Assembly (NCBI RefSeq): GCF_049065735.1 | Contig: NZ_JBAKHD010000003.1 | Location: forward strand, 62,001-126,000 | Length of the DNA: 64,000 bases | From: Paramesorhizobium sp049065735 | GTDB lineage: Bacteria > Pseudomonadota > Alphaproteobacteria > Rhizobiales > Rhizobiaceae | Reading direction: 5' to 3' | Part shown: positions 7,774-16,174 of the stretch, piece after piece | Position numbering within the stretch: the stretch's first letter is position 1 | Layout of the letters: every line of letters begins with the position of its first letter | Translations under genes and position numbers: made by a program | The notes under the pieces: generated by a model | Told to the model about the DNA's origin: nothing | Database searches by the model: none | The model's input: only the letters and a program-made list of their open reading frames with translations

Positions 7774-8907
7774 TCAGATCACATAGGATCGGAGGGGCTC
7801 GAAGCCGTTAAACGCGACCGACGCGTAAGTCGTGGTATAGGCCCCCGTGCCTTCGATCAGCAGCTCGTCGCCGATGGTTAGCGAAACGGGCAGCGGATAC
7901 GGGGCCTTCTCATACATCACATCGGCGGAATCGCAGGTCGGCCCGGCAAGGACGCAGGGCTCCGTGCGCTCGCCGTCATGCGGCGTGACGATCTGGTAGC
8001 GGATCGCCTCGTCCATGGTTTCGGCGAGGCCGCCGAATTTGCCGATGTCGAGATAGACCCAGCGGACATTGTCATTGTCCGCCTTCTTCGAGATCAGCAC
8101 CACCTCGGTCTTGATCACACCCGCATTGCCGACCATGCCGCGGCCCGGCTCGATGATCGTCTCCGGAATGCGGTTGCCGAAATGCAGGCGCAGCGCGTCG
8201 AAAATGGCCTGGCCGTAGGCCTTTGCCGTCGGCACGTCCTTCAGGTAGCGTGTCGGGAAACCGCCGCCCATATTGACCATCTTCAACTGGATGCCTTCCT
8301 CAGCAAGCGCCTGGAAAACACCCTTGGCATCGCCAAGCGCGCGATCCCAGGCGGAAAGATCCGTCTGCTGCGAGCCGACATGGAACGAAACGCCATAGGC
8401 GTTGAGGCCCAGCGAGCGGGCATGGCGCAGCACATCCACCGCCATGGCAGGGACGCAGCCGAACTTGCGCGACAGCGGCCATTCCGCGCCCGCGCCATCG
8501 GTGAGGATGCGGCAGAACACGCGGGCGCCGGGAGCGGCACGCGCGATCTTCTCCACTTCCTCGACGCTATCGACCGCGAAGAGGCGAATGCCGAGCTCAT
8601 GGGCGCGCGCAATGTCGCGCTCCTTCTTGATGGTGTTGCCATAGGAGATGCGCTCCGCCGGCGCGCCTGCATCGAGCGCCATCTCGATTTCGGCCACGGA
8701 AGCCGTATCGAAGGACGAGCCGAGCGAGGCGAGCAGCCGCAGGATCTCCGGCGCGGGATTGGCCTTCACCGCATAGAAGATGCGCGAATCCGGCAACGCC
8801 TTTTCGAAGGCGGCATAATTTTCGCGCACGACATCGAGGTCCACCACCAGGCAGGGACCATTCGGGCGTCGGGTGTTGAGGAAATCGATAATGCGCTGCG
8901 TTGCCAT
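7774..8907 (-). CDS. ornithine decarboxylase (PLP, alanine-racemase fold)
   Basis: Converts ornithine to putrescine, the first step of the polyamine route completed by the homospermidine synthase at 24.8 kb. The 377-residue protein is the short eukaryotic-type (group IV) enzyme: PLP lysine in FYAVKANPAPEIL, HVGSQ, the glycine-rich phosphate loop MVNMGGGFPTRY, EPGRGMVGNAG, and the active-site Cys motif GPTCDSADVMYE. In alphaproteobacteria this family acts on ornithine, some members also on lysine. AGGAGAGACCG precedes ATG 8907. The long 5' region suggests a regulatory leader. Confidence 0.9.
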   Translation of the reverse strand: MATQRIIDFLNTRRPNGPCLVVDLDVVRENYAAFEKALPDSRIFYAVKANPAPEILRLLASLGSSFDTASVAEIEMALDAGAPAERISYGNTIKKERDIARAHELGIRLFAVDSVEEVEKIARAAPGARVFCRILTDGAGAEWPLSRKFGCVPAMAVDVLRHARSLGLNAYGVSFHVGSQQTDLSAWDRALGDAKGVFQALAEEGIQLKMVNMGGGFPTRYLKDVPTAKAYGQAIFDALRLHFGNRIPETIIEPGRGMVGNAGVIKTEVVLISKKADNDNVRWVYLDIGKFGGLAETMDEAIRYQIVTPHDGERTEPCVLAGPTCDSADVMYEKAPYPLPVSLTIGDELLIEGTGAYTTTYASVAFNGFEPLRSYVI

Positions 8908-9440
8908 CGGTCTCTCCTATGGCGGCCAAGCCGCCGGTCGCAAAAGGCTGCGGTCTGCCGGCTACCCCGCCGGATCGCTACCGCAAGTGGACAAAGTGCA
9001 TGAAACCGTCCGCCGCGTTGCCAGACTTTGGAGATACTGGAAACACGCGAAAGCTCATGCGGCGATGGAACAACGCTTGCATCCGCGTTACTCCGCTTTG
9101 TCTGCCTTGGCTTGGAATTGGGAGAACCGCATCCGCACTGCCGGCAATGAAGGTGTGCCTCTTCAGTAATTTCGGCATTTGGACAGCCGAAAGACACCAG
9201 AAAGGCCCGCACCGTCGTTGCTTCAAGATGTCCTCGATTTCAGCGGTTGGCCGCGAGATCGACTGGAGGGGTTAGTTCCAGGTACCTTACCGTTTACCCT
9301 CACCATTCGAGGGACGGCGGACACCCACAGGCACGTGCGACTTTGGGCGACCGCGATATAAGGTGAAACTTGTGTCCATTCAATGACAAAAACACCGGGA
9401 GCCTAGAAATTTTTTAGGGTGAACAAACAAAGCCAAATCA
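8908..9440 (-). ncRNA. candidate speF-type leader of ornithine decarboxylase
   Basis: A 570-base gap separates ornithine decarboxylase from the divergent LysR gene and holds no credible gene. On the decarboxylase strand it has strong pairing, including a perfect GGCGGC-TTG-GCCGCC hairpin (8921-8935) just upstream of the ribosome site and GC-rich inverted pieces over 8930-8980. A structured speF RNA motif is known upstream of alphaproteobacterial ornithine decarboxylase genes, so location and structure fit. I cannot verify the covariance model, and the 5' limit is a guess. Confidence 0.4.
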
Positions 9441-9477
9441 TCTACAAAGACTGAACAATCAGGCGAACAGGTTTCTT

Positions 9478-10377
9478 ATGGACACGCTCACCCGCATGCG
9501 CGCCTTCATCGATGTCGTGGAGGCGGAGGGCTTTTCGGCGGCGGGGCGCAAGATCGGCCGCTCCAAGGCGCTGCTTTCCAAATATGTGCGCGAACTGGAG
9601 GATGAGCTGGGCGTGCTGCTTTTGAACCGCACCACGCGGCAGTTTTCGCTGACCGAAGCGGGCCATACCTATTACCAGCGCGCCTCGGAGATCATCCGCG
9701 ACATCGACTCGCTTCAGGATTCCATCAGCGAAACCAGCGGCGACACGCGCGGGCGCATAAAACTTTCCGCGCCGCGCACCTTTGCTGATGCCCCAATAGG
9801 ACTCTCGCTCATCGATTTCTGCGCCGAGCATCCCGAAATCGTCCTCGATATACGATTGGACGACCGATTCGTGGATCTGGTGGAGGAAGGTTTCGACATG
9901 GCGATCCGCATCACGCGGCTGCAGGATTCCTCGCTCATCGCCCGTCGCCTGACCGCCTTCGAAACGGTCCTCGCCGCCTCGCCGGATCTCATTGCGAAGG
10001 TGGGAATGCCCGAACGGCCGGAAGGGCTGCATGAGCTTCCCTGCATCATCGACACCAACGGACGCTCCCGCAACAACTGGCATTTCCGCAACACGGATGG
10101 CTCGCTCCTGACCGTGCCCGTCAGCGGGCCGGTGGAGGTCAACAGCCCGCTGGCAACCATGGCGGCAGCGGTAAAGGGCCTCGGCTTCTGCATTCTTCCG
10201 CGTTTCATCGCGGAGCCGGAGCTTGCCAGAGGGCGGCTCGTGGCCGGGCTCGACGAATTCACCATCAAGGATGGCGGCATCTACGCGGTCTATCCCCACC
10301 GCCGCTATTTGCCGATGAAAGTGCGCGTGCTCGTGGACTATCTGGCGAAATGGTTCAAGGAACGGGAAAATGCGTAA
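9478..10377 (+). CDS. LysR family transcriptional regulator
   Basis: A 299-residue regulator with an N-terminal winged helix-turn-helix (MDTLTRMRAFIDVVEAEGFSAAGRKIGRSKALLSKYVRELEDELGVLLLNRTTRQFSLTEAG) and a two-lobed effector-binding domain from about residue 90. It falls in the CrgA/AaeR-like group judging from RIKLSAPRTF and the C-terminal FPxRRYLPMKVRVLVDYL pattern (here YPHRRYLPMKVRVLVDYL). It is divergent from ornithine decarboxylase across the long leader, so it could control itself and that gene, as LysR proteins often do. Target and effector are unknown. It overlaps upstream sequence of the DUF1007 gene. Confidence 0.85.
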   Translation: MDTLTRMRAFIDVVEAEGFSAAGRKIGRSKALLSKYVRELEDELGVLLLNRTTRQFSLTEAGHTYYQRASEIIRDIDSLQDSISETSGDTRGRIKLSAPRTFADAPIGLSLIDFCAEHPEIVLDIRLDDRFVDLVEEGFDMAIRITRLQDSSLIARRLTAFETVLAASPDLIAKVGMPERPEGLHELPCIIDTNGRSRNNWHFRNTDGSLLTVPVSGPVEVNSPLATMAAAVKGLGFCILPRFIAEPELARGRLVAGLDEFTIKDGGIYAVYPHRRYLPMKVRVLVDYLAKWFKERENA

Positions 10378-10435
10378 CGATCCAGTCCCACTTTCGCCCG
10401 TTTCGGGGATTGGAATGTGCAATCAAGGAATCAGC

Positions 10436-11119
10436 ATGTCGCAAGGTGAGGCCCGCTTGACCAAACGCCGCCCGGAAATCCTCCTCTCGGCCATTGCTAT
10501 GGCGTCCCTGCCCTCGCTGGCGGTCGCGCATCCGCATGTCTTCGCCGAAGCGCGGCTGGAAGTCACCGTGGCGCCTGACGGCACGGTGGAAAAGCTCGCC
10601 CATGTCTGGCGCTTCGACGATGTTTTTTCCTCGACGGTCATCATGGAATTCGACAAGAATGGCGATCTGAAACTTGACCATCACGAACTCGGTGAATTGA
10701 GCAAGACGATCAGCGATTCCCTCGCCGAATATAAATATTTCCAGACTGTCCTTCACGACGGCAAGGACGTGGCGATGACAAAGCCCAAGCATCTCATCGC
10801 CGATATGCCGCCCGACAACCAGCTTCTGGTCATCTTCGAATCGAAGCCGGAAAAGCCGTTGAAACTCGAACCCGGCCACACGGTCAGCTTCGGCGTTTAC
10901 GACCCGACCTTCTACACCGCCATCGACTACGTCAAAGACTCCGACATGCATATAACCGGTGTGCCGAAGAACTGTTCGTCCAAGGTGGTGCGCCCCGATC
11001 CCGACGAAGCAATCGCCGCCAACCAGGCGACCCTGACCGAAGCCTTCTTCAACGACCCGACCGGGACGGATTTCTCCAAGATATTTGCGACACGGCTGGA
11101 GGTTACGTGTGGGAAATAG
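10436..11119 (+). CDS. DUF1007 family periplasmic protein
   Basis: A 227-residue exported protein. An N-terminal hydrophobic segment ends in SLAVAHPHVFAEA, after which the mature part begins HPHVFAEARLEV, the hallmark start of DUF1007. An EF-like stretch DKNGDLKLDHHEL is visible. DUF1007 proteins are generally encoded next to NicO/RcnA-type nickel-cobalt transporters and are thought to be periplasmic partners; here the transporter follows with an 11-base overlap. ATG 10436 has AAGGAATC upstream; earlier in-frame starts would overlap the LysR gene. The molecular role is not known. Confidence 0.8.
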   Translation: MSQGEARLTKRRPEILLSAIAMASLPSLAVAHPHVFAEARLEVTVAPDGTVEKLAHVWRFDDVFSSTVIMEFDKNGDLKLDHHELGELSKTISDSLAEYKYFQTVLHDGKDVAMTKPKHLIADMPPDNQLLVIFESKPEKPLKLEPGHTVSFGVYDPTFYTAIDYVKDSDMHITGVPKNCSSKVVRPDPDEAIAANQATLTEAFFNDPTGTDFSKIFATRLEVTCGK

Positions 11120-12242
11120 GATTTCCGCTTTGACGAAATCGCGAAGCAGAAGGCCCGCCTTCATTGCCGCCATCCTCGCCGCCCTATTCATCACCGGCGA
11201 GGCATGGGCCCAATCCTCCCTCGGCATCGGCGCCAGCGAGACGGCGATGAAGCCGGTCGGTCCCTTCGCCCATATCATCCAATGGCTTGCCGCCGAGCAG
11301 CGCAATTTCTATCTCGCCATGACCAATGCCCTCAAAACCATGCGCGAGGACCCGTGGCAGGCCGCGATCCTTATCGGATTGTCCTTCATCTATGGCGTGT
11401 TCCATGCCGCCGGCCCCGGCCATGGCAAGGCGGTCATCTCCAGCTACATGATCGCTAATGAAACCACGCTGCGGCGCGGAATTCTCCTCTCCTTCGTCTC
11501 CTCCCTCCTTCAAGCAATCTCGGCGATTCTCGTCATCGGCGCGGCTTGGTTAGTGCTGCGCGGCACCAGTATCTCGATGAAGGACACAGCGCGCTACATG
11601 GAACTGGCGAGCTATGTCCTCGTCATCCTCTTCGGCCTGTGGCTATTGCGGCGCAAGCTGCCGCTGCTGTTTACGAAGAAGAAGCACGAGCCGGAAGTCG
11701 CCGCCGCCAGCCTGGCCTTCGCTGCGCCCTCGACGAGCACGGCCTGGGAAGGCTCCCTCTCGCAAAGCGCCCGCACGGCAGCGCCGAACCGTGCGGTACG
11801 CCTCAATTATGACACCTCGGCGTCCGGAAGGGCCAGCTTCGATCACGGTTTCATCGGCTCGGGCGAAATCTGCGACGCCTGCGGCACGGCCCATATCGCC
11901 GATCCATCTACGCTTGCAGGCAATTTCGACTGGAAGACCGCCTGGTCCGCCATCCTGGCCGTGGGCTTGCGTCCCTGCTCCGGCGCGCTGATCGTGCTCA
12001 CCTTCGCTCTGCTGAACGGCCTCGTGTTCGGCGGCATTCTCTCGGTCTTTGCCATGGCGCTCGGCACTTTCATCACCGTGGCGGTGCTTGCGACGCTCGC
12101 AGTGACGGCGAAGAACGCCGCGCTGAAAATCGCCGGCAGCCGCGCCATGTCGCAGCGCCTTCAGTCGCTCATCGAGGTCGCCGCCGCCTTGTTCATCACG
12201 CTGACGGGAATCCTGCTTTTCACCGCCGCCTTATCGATCTGA
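11109..12242 (+). CDS. NicO-family nickel/cobalt transporter
   Basis: Predicted inner-membrane Ni/Co transporter of 377 residues with a signal-like N-terminus (ending EAWAQ), then about six helices. Diagnostic motifs are the His-rich helix GVFHAAGPGHGKAVISSYM and GLRPCSGALIVLTFAL. A soluble loop of about 100 residues lies between the third and fourth helices and contains EICDACGTAH, possible metal ligands. The start is GTG 11109, with GGAGG six bases upstream inside the preceding gene. RcnA-like members export and HoxN-like import; direction is not resolved. Co-transcribed with DUF1007. Confidence 0.85.
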   Translation: MGNRISALTKSRSRRPAFIAAILAALFITGEAWAQSSLGIGASETAMKPVGPFAHIIQWLAAEQRNFYLAMTNALKTMREDPWQAAILIGLSFIYGVFHAAGPGHGKAVISSYMIANETTLRRGILLSFVSSLLQAISAILVIGAAWLVLRGTSISMKDTARYMELASYVLVILFGLWLLRRKLPLLFTKKKHEPEVAAASLAFAAPSTSTAWEGSLSQSARTAAPNRAVRLNYDTSASGRASFDHGFIGSGEICDACGTAHIADPSTLAGNFDWKTAWSAILAVGLRPCSGALIVLTFALLNGLVFGGILSVFAMALGTFITVAVLATLAVTAKNAALKIAGSRAMSQRLQSLIEVAAALFITLTGILLFTAALSI

Positions 12243-12440
12243 CTTCCGCTGCTGGCGCGCCCTCAGCCAGAACAGGCCGAAAAAGGCGAGCACGAACAGC
12301 ACCGCGAACACGCCTGCCAAGGCGGGAGATTCCGCGCCGAGCGCCAGCATGATGCGCGGCATCAATATCCAGAGTGCGCCAAACCCCAGGAGGATGACGA
12401 GAGCAGCGATTGCCGCGTTACGTGTCTTTGTGTCCTGCAA
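12231..12440 (-). CDS. small two-helix membrane protein
   Basis: A 69-residue protein, LQDTKTRNAAIAALVILLGFGALWILMPRIMLALG, with two clear hydrophobic helices and a basic tail RQQRKSDR. I take the TTG at 12440 as start because the longer open frame upstream runs antisense-like through the cation efflux gene. It overlaps the end of that gene by 23 bases, suggesting translational coupling, and its 3' end overlaps the convergent NicO gene by 12 bases. No family recognised. Confidence 0.5.
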   Translation of the reverse strand: MQDTKTRNAAIAALVILLGFGALWILMPRIMLALGAESPALAGVFAVLFVLAFFGLFWLRARQQRKSDR

Positions 12441-13413
12441 TCTTCTGCCCCTTCGAAATTTGTGTCTTTGCGCGCGGCCGGCGCTCAGGGACCACCCCGT
12501 CATGGTGATGATCCGCCTTCCCCGCCACGCCGGGCTCGGTATCGATCTCAATGGTCGCATGGGCGATTCCATGCATCGAGGCGAGCCTCTGCTTGACCCG
12601 TGCGACAATTGCCGCCGCATCCGCCTGCGGCGCTATCTCCACATGCATGGTCGCAAGGTTGCTTTTGCCGTCGAGCGACCAGACGTGAATGTGGTGAACA
12701 TCCTCCACGCCCGGTATGGCGCTTTCGAGATCGCGGGCAATGGTCTCAGGGTCAGCCGTTCCCGGCGCTCCCTCGAGCAGCAATCGCCCCCCATCCCGCG
12801 TCAGCCGCCAAGCGCTGGCGAACAGCATCACCGCCACGAGCGCCGAAAGGATCGGGTCGATCGGATACCAGCCTGTGAGGAGGATCACGACGGCCGCCAC
12901 TATCGCCGCCACCGAGCCGAGCAGATCCCCCAGCACATGCAGGATCGCGCCGCGCATATTGAGGTTCTCCCTGTCGCCGCCATGGAGCACCAGATAGGCG
13001 ATGACATTGACCGCAAGCCCGGCCACACCGACGCCAAGCATCGGCCCGCCCAGCACGGCGGACGGATGCTCGAACCGCTCGATGGCCTCATAGACGATCC
13101 ATGCGCCCACGACGAATATGGCGAGACCGTTGGTGTAGGCAACCAGCGTTTTCACCCGGCCGAAGCCATAGCTCATGCTGTTTGTCGCCGGATGCTCTGC
13201 CAGATGGAAAGCGTACCATGCCAGCAGCAGCGAGACGGAATCCGTCAGCATATGCCCAGCATCCGCGAGCAGCGCCAGCGCACCGGCAAGGATGCCGCCC
13301 ACCGCCTCCACTACCATGAAGCCGCTGGTCAGGACGGCGGCAATCAGCACACGGCGCTTGTCGGGCTTGCCATGGTCGTGGTTATGCTCGCTTCGGGAAT
13401 GCTCATTCGCCAT
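12418..13413 (-). CDS. CDF family cation efflux protein (zinc type)
   Basis: Inner-membrane metal/proton antiporter of 331 residues. Six helices and a C-terminal cytoplasmic metal-sensing domain are visible. The metal site signature occurs twice as HxxxD: DAGHMLTDSVSL in helix 2 and HVLGDLLGS in helix 5, the zinc/cobalt pattern. His-rich ends (HSRSEHNHDHG and KADHHHDG) are typical of CzcD/ZitB. ATG 13413 has GAGG seven bases upstream; the GTG at 13425 overlaps that site. It is near, but convergent with, the NicO system, so this locus handles transition metals. Confidence 0.9.
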   Translation of the reverse strand: MANEHSRSEHNHDHGKPDKRRVLIAAVLTSGFMVVEAVGGILAGALALLADAGHMLTDSVSLLLAWYAFHLAEHPATNSMSYGFGRVKTLVAYTNGLAIFVVGAWIVYEAIERFEHPSAVLGGPMLGVGVAGLAVNVIAYLVLHGGDRENLNMRGAILHVLGDLLGSVAAIVAAVVILLTGWYPIDPILSALVAVMLFASAWRLTRDGGRLLLEGAPGTADPETIARDLESAIPGVEDVHHIHVWSLDGKSNLATMHVEIAPQADAAAIVARVKQRLASMHGIAHATIEIDTEPGVAGKADHHHDGVVPERRPRAKTQISKGQKIAGHKDT

Positions 13414-13457
13414 CGCGGTCCTCACTTCGCTAGCGATCCTAAAATCGGGACATCAGC

Positions 13458-13637
13458 GCTCTACGTCGCCCCCCTCTGCCCTGCCGGGCATCTCCCCCGC
13501 ATGGGGGGAGATTGGCCTTTCATCTGTGACGGCGCGTTATTCTGCAACGTTGGGTGATTGGCAGGGGCGGACCTGATAGCCAATCTCCCCCTTGCGGGGG
13601 AGATGTCCGGCAGGACAGAGGGGGCGCTGTCCCGCCG
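13458..13637. repeat. dispersed palindromic repeat, family B copy 1
   Basis: Fills the gap upstream of the cation efflux gene. CCCCCCTCTGCCCTGCCGGG then CATCTCCCCC faces the inverse ...GGGGGAGATGTCCGGCAGG at the right end, with inner arms GGGGGGAGATTGGC and GCCAATCTCCCCC. Flanks are ACGTCGCC on the left and GGCGCTGTCCCGCC on the right. The other copies are at 22.7 kb (same orientation) and 41.1 kb (inverted). Noncoding. Confidence 0.8.
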
Positions 13638-13650
13638 GCATCACCTTACT

Positions 13651-14334
13651 TTAACTGAATAACTCCGCCCGAAACGCCTCCAGCCGCCGCTTCTGCCTGC
13701 CCTCAGCATCGAAATTATCCGGAGCCAGCCACCTCTCATAGGCCGTCTTCAGCGCCGGCCATTCGCTATCGATGATCGAGAACCAAGCCGTGTCGCGGTT
13801 CTTGCCCTTCACCACCCTATGCTGGCGGAAAAGGCCCTCGAATTGGAAGCCGAAGCGCTGCGCCGCCCGTTTCGACGGCTCGTTGTCATTGTTGCACTTC
13901 CATTCGTAGCGGCGATAGCCGAGCTCGTCGAAGATATAACGGGCAAACAGAAACTGCGCCTCCGTCGCCGCCGGTTTCCGCGAGACGAGCGGCCCCCAGT
14001 AGACATTGCCGATCTCGATAGAACCATGAGCCGGCGAGATGCTCATCAACGACTGCCGCCCGGCCACCTTGCCGCTCGCCTTGTCGATGACAGTGAAAAA
14101 CAGGGGATCGGTGCTGCCCTCGGCCTCATCGAGCCATGGCTGGAACTGCGCCCTGTCGCCAGGCACTTCATCGAAAAGCCAGGTGAAGCGCGCATCCGCA
14201 TCCGGCACCGACGAAGCCTCATAGAGCCCGTCGCCATGCTTCGCCGCATCGAGCGGTTCAAGGCGCACATAGGCCCCCTCGAGAACCTTTCGTTCAGGCA
14301 GCGGACACGCCGTCCAGTTCGTCAAATTCGCCAT
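13651..14334 (-). CDS. GNAT acetyltransferase (RimJ/RimL type)
   Basis: Acetyl-CoA-dependent acetyltransferase of 227 residues. It has the RimL-like layout: an N-terminal strand VLEGAYVRLEPLD, the SIEIGNVYWGPLVSRKPAATEAQFLFARYIFDELGYRRYEWKCNNDNEPSKRAAQRFGFQFEGLFRQH core, and a C-terminal strand. The block CNNDNEPSKRAAQRFGFQFEG is typical of this group. RimJ/L relatives modify protein N-termini, polyamines or small amines; the substrate here is unknown. GGGAGGAAAGA precedes the start. Confidence 0.85.
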   Translation of the reverse strand: MANLTNWTACPLPERKVLEGAYVRLEPLDAAKHGDGLYEASSVPDADARFTWLFDEVPGDRAQFQPWLDEAEGSTDPLFFTVIDKASGKVAGRQSLMSISPAHGSIEIGNVYWGPLVSRKPAATEAQFLFARYIFDELGYRRYEWKCNNDNEPSKRAAQRFGFQFEGLFRQHRVVKGKNRDTAWFSIIDSEWPALKTAYERWLAPDNFDAEGRQKRRLEAFRAELFS

Positions 14335-14382
14335 TCTTTCCTCCCTGCCGCACCGCCAGATTCTCGAAACTACGGACCGCCC

Positions 14383-15300
14383 CTAATGTCCGATATGCCG
14401 TCCATCGCCGCGTTGCTTTGCCAACAGCACCTGCCGATGGCGTTCGGCATAGCGGGCGCGGTCCTCGTCGGTGCGCTCGTGATAGCAATGGGAGCAGGAA
14501 ACGCCTTCCTGGTAATAGCGCGACAGGCGCTCCTCAGGCGTGATCGGATGGCGGCAGGCGCGGCAAAGTTCCGTCTCGCCCTCATGCAGGCCATGGCTCA
14601 CCGAGACCCGCTCATCGAAGACGAAGCACTCTCCGTCCCAGCGGCTTTGCTCCGGCGGCACGTCCTCCAGATATTTGAGAATCCCGCCCTTTAGATGATA
14701 GACCTCGTCGAAGCCCAATCCCTTGACATAAGCCGTCGCCTTTTCGCAGCGTATGCCGCCCGTGCAGAACATGGCGATCTTCTTGCCTTCCAGCTTAGCA
14801 CGATTCTGCTCGATCCATTCGGGGAACTCGCGGAAGGTGCGGGTCTTCGGATCGACCGCGCCGCGAAACGTGCCGATAGCCACCTCGTAATCGTTGCGTG
14901 TGTCGATCACGACCGTATCGGGGTGGGAAATCAGATCGTTCCAATCCTGCGGCGCGACATAGGTCCCCGCGCTTTTCAGGGGGTCCACCCCGGGCACGCC
15001 CATGGTGACGATCTCTTTCTTGAGGCGCACCTTCATGCGATGAAACGGCATCTCGCTGGCGTAAGAATATTTGAGCTCCAGCCCCTTGAGCGCCGGCTCC
15101 GCCTCGATCCGCGCAATTAGCTTATCGATCGCCTCGGCGCTGCCCGCCACGGTGCCATTGATGCCCTCGGCGGCCAGAAGCAGTGTGCCCTTGATGCCCT
15201 GGCTGCAGCAAAGCTCGGCCAGCGGCGAGCGCAATGCCTCGTAATGCGGCAGGCGCGCGAAACGATAGAGAGCGGCGACGATGAAAGACGGATTGGTCAT
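14383..15300 (-). CDS. trhO: tRNA uridine(34) hydroxylase, rhodanese family
   Basis: Predicted to hydroxylate U34 of certain tRNAs with oxygen, giving 5-hydroxyuridine. The 305-residue protein shows the YceA/TrhO layout: an N-terminal acylphosphatase-like domain (GTLLLAAEGINGTVAGS), a rhodanese domain with VIDTRNDYE and the active loop CTGGIRCEK, and a C-terminal zinc-like tail with CRACRHPITPEE and CSHCYHE. ATG 15300 (MTNPSFIVAALY) is the natural start; 18 upstream codons in frame lack a ribosome site. It is divergent from the muramidase-domain gene. Confidence 0.9.
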   Translation of the reverse strand: MTNPSFIVAALYRFARLPHYEALRSPLAELCCSQGIKGTLLLAAEGINGTVAGSAEAIDKLIARIEAEPALKGLELKYSYASEMPFHRMKVRLKKEIVTMGVPGVDPLKSAGTYVAPQDWNDLISHPDTVVIDTRNDYEVAIGTFRGAVDPKTRTFREFPEWIEQNRAKLEGKKIAMFCTGGIRCEKATAYVKGLGFDEVYHLKGGILKYLEDVPPEQSRWDGECFVFDERVSVSHGLHEGETELCRACRHPITPEERLSRYYQEGVSCSHCYHERTDEDRARYAERHRQVLLAKQRGDGRHIGH

Positions 15301-15489
15301 GATGATCGAACTAATCCCGATATGAGCGGATTGCAAGATGGCGAAGAATTGCAATCAATAGTACAATCTCGCCAGAGTTGCAGATTTTCCCACGGGACCG
15401 ATCTTGCGCGCCGAATTTATCCTACACCGGCGCGTTCGGACGAAAATGATTTTCAGCCTGGGCTTTACAGAAATTTTCGAGGGACAGCG

Positions 15490-16122
15490 ATGTTTGAAGA
15501 TGAAACCATCCAGCAAATCATCATAGCCGCCACCGTATCGGGCGTAGAGCCAGCCGCGCTTCTAGCCGTCGCCGAGGTGGAAAGCGGCGGACAGGCCACC
15601 GCTCGGGTCAATGGGCGCGACGAACCGCTGATCCGCTTCGAGGGCCATTATTTTCACCAGCGCCTGACGGGCGAGAAACTTGCCGAAGCCAGGCGGCAGC
15701 GCCTTGCCTCACCCAAAGCCGGCGCGGTCAAGAACCCGGCGGCGCAGGCCGACCGTTGGCGTCTGCTCGAGCGCGCCATGGAAATCGACCGCGAGGCAGC
15801 GCTCGAATCCGTCTCATGGGGATTGGGGCAGGTGATGGGGGCGCACTGGGATTGGCTCGATTACGAAAGCGTCGAAGCACTCGTCGCCGAGGCGCGCGGC
15901 TCGGTGGCAGGACAAATTCGGCTGATGCTGCGCTTCATCGAAAAATCCGGCCTGGTGGACGAGCTGAACGCCCATGACTGGCCAAAATTCGCACGGGCAT
16001 ATAATGGCCCCGGCTATCGCAAATATGACTACCACGGCAAAATGGCCCGGGCCTGGGAAATCTGGCGCGAGCGTCTCTCTTCGTCATCGGTCCCGCCTGA
16101 CGCAAACATGCCCGTCGCGTGA
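15490..16122 (+). CDS. N-acetylmuramidase-domain protein
   Basis: A 210-residue protein of the N-acetylmuramidase (DUF3380-like) type: the helix with VAEVESGGQ supplies the likely catalytic Glu, followed by PLIRFEGHYFHQRL, ESVSWGLGQVMGAHW and KFARAYNGPGY, blocks seen in phage-type muramidases. No signal peptide or spanin/holin neighbours are seen, and the gene lies between trhO and eda. It is therefore either a domesticated endolysin or a remodelling enzyme exported by other means. ATG 15490 follows a purine-rich stretch. Cleavage of the glycan strand is inferred. Confidence 0.75.
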   Translation: MFEDETIQQIIIAATVSGVEPAALLAVAEVESGGQATARVNGRDEPLIRFEGHYFHQRLTGEKLAEARRQRLASPKAGAVKNPAAQADRWRLLERAMEIDREAALESVSWGLGQVMGAHWDWLDYESVEALVAEARGSVAGQIRLMLRFIEKSGLVDELNAHDWPKFARAYNGPGYRKYDYHGKMARAWEIWRERLSSSSVPPDANMPVA

Positions 16123-16174
16123 TGGACAAAACAATGCGGCGGGACTAAATCGGTTAAAAAACCGGAGAATGCTG

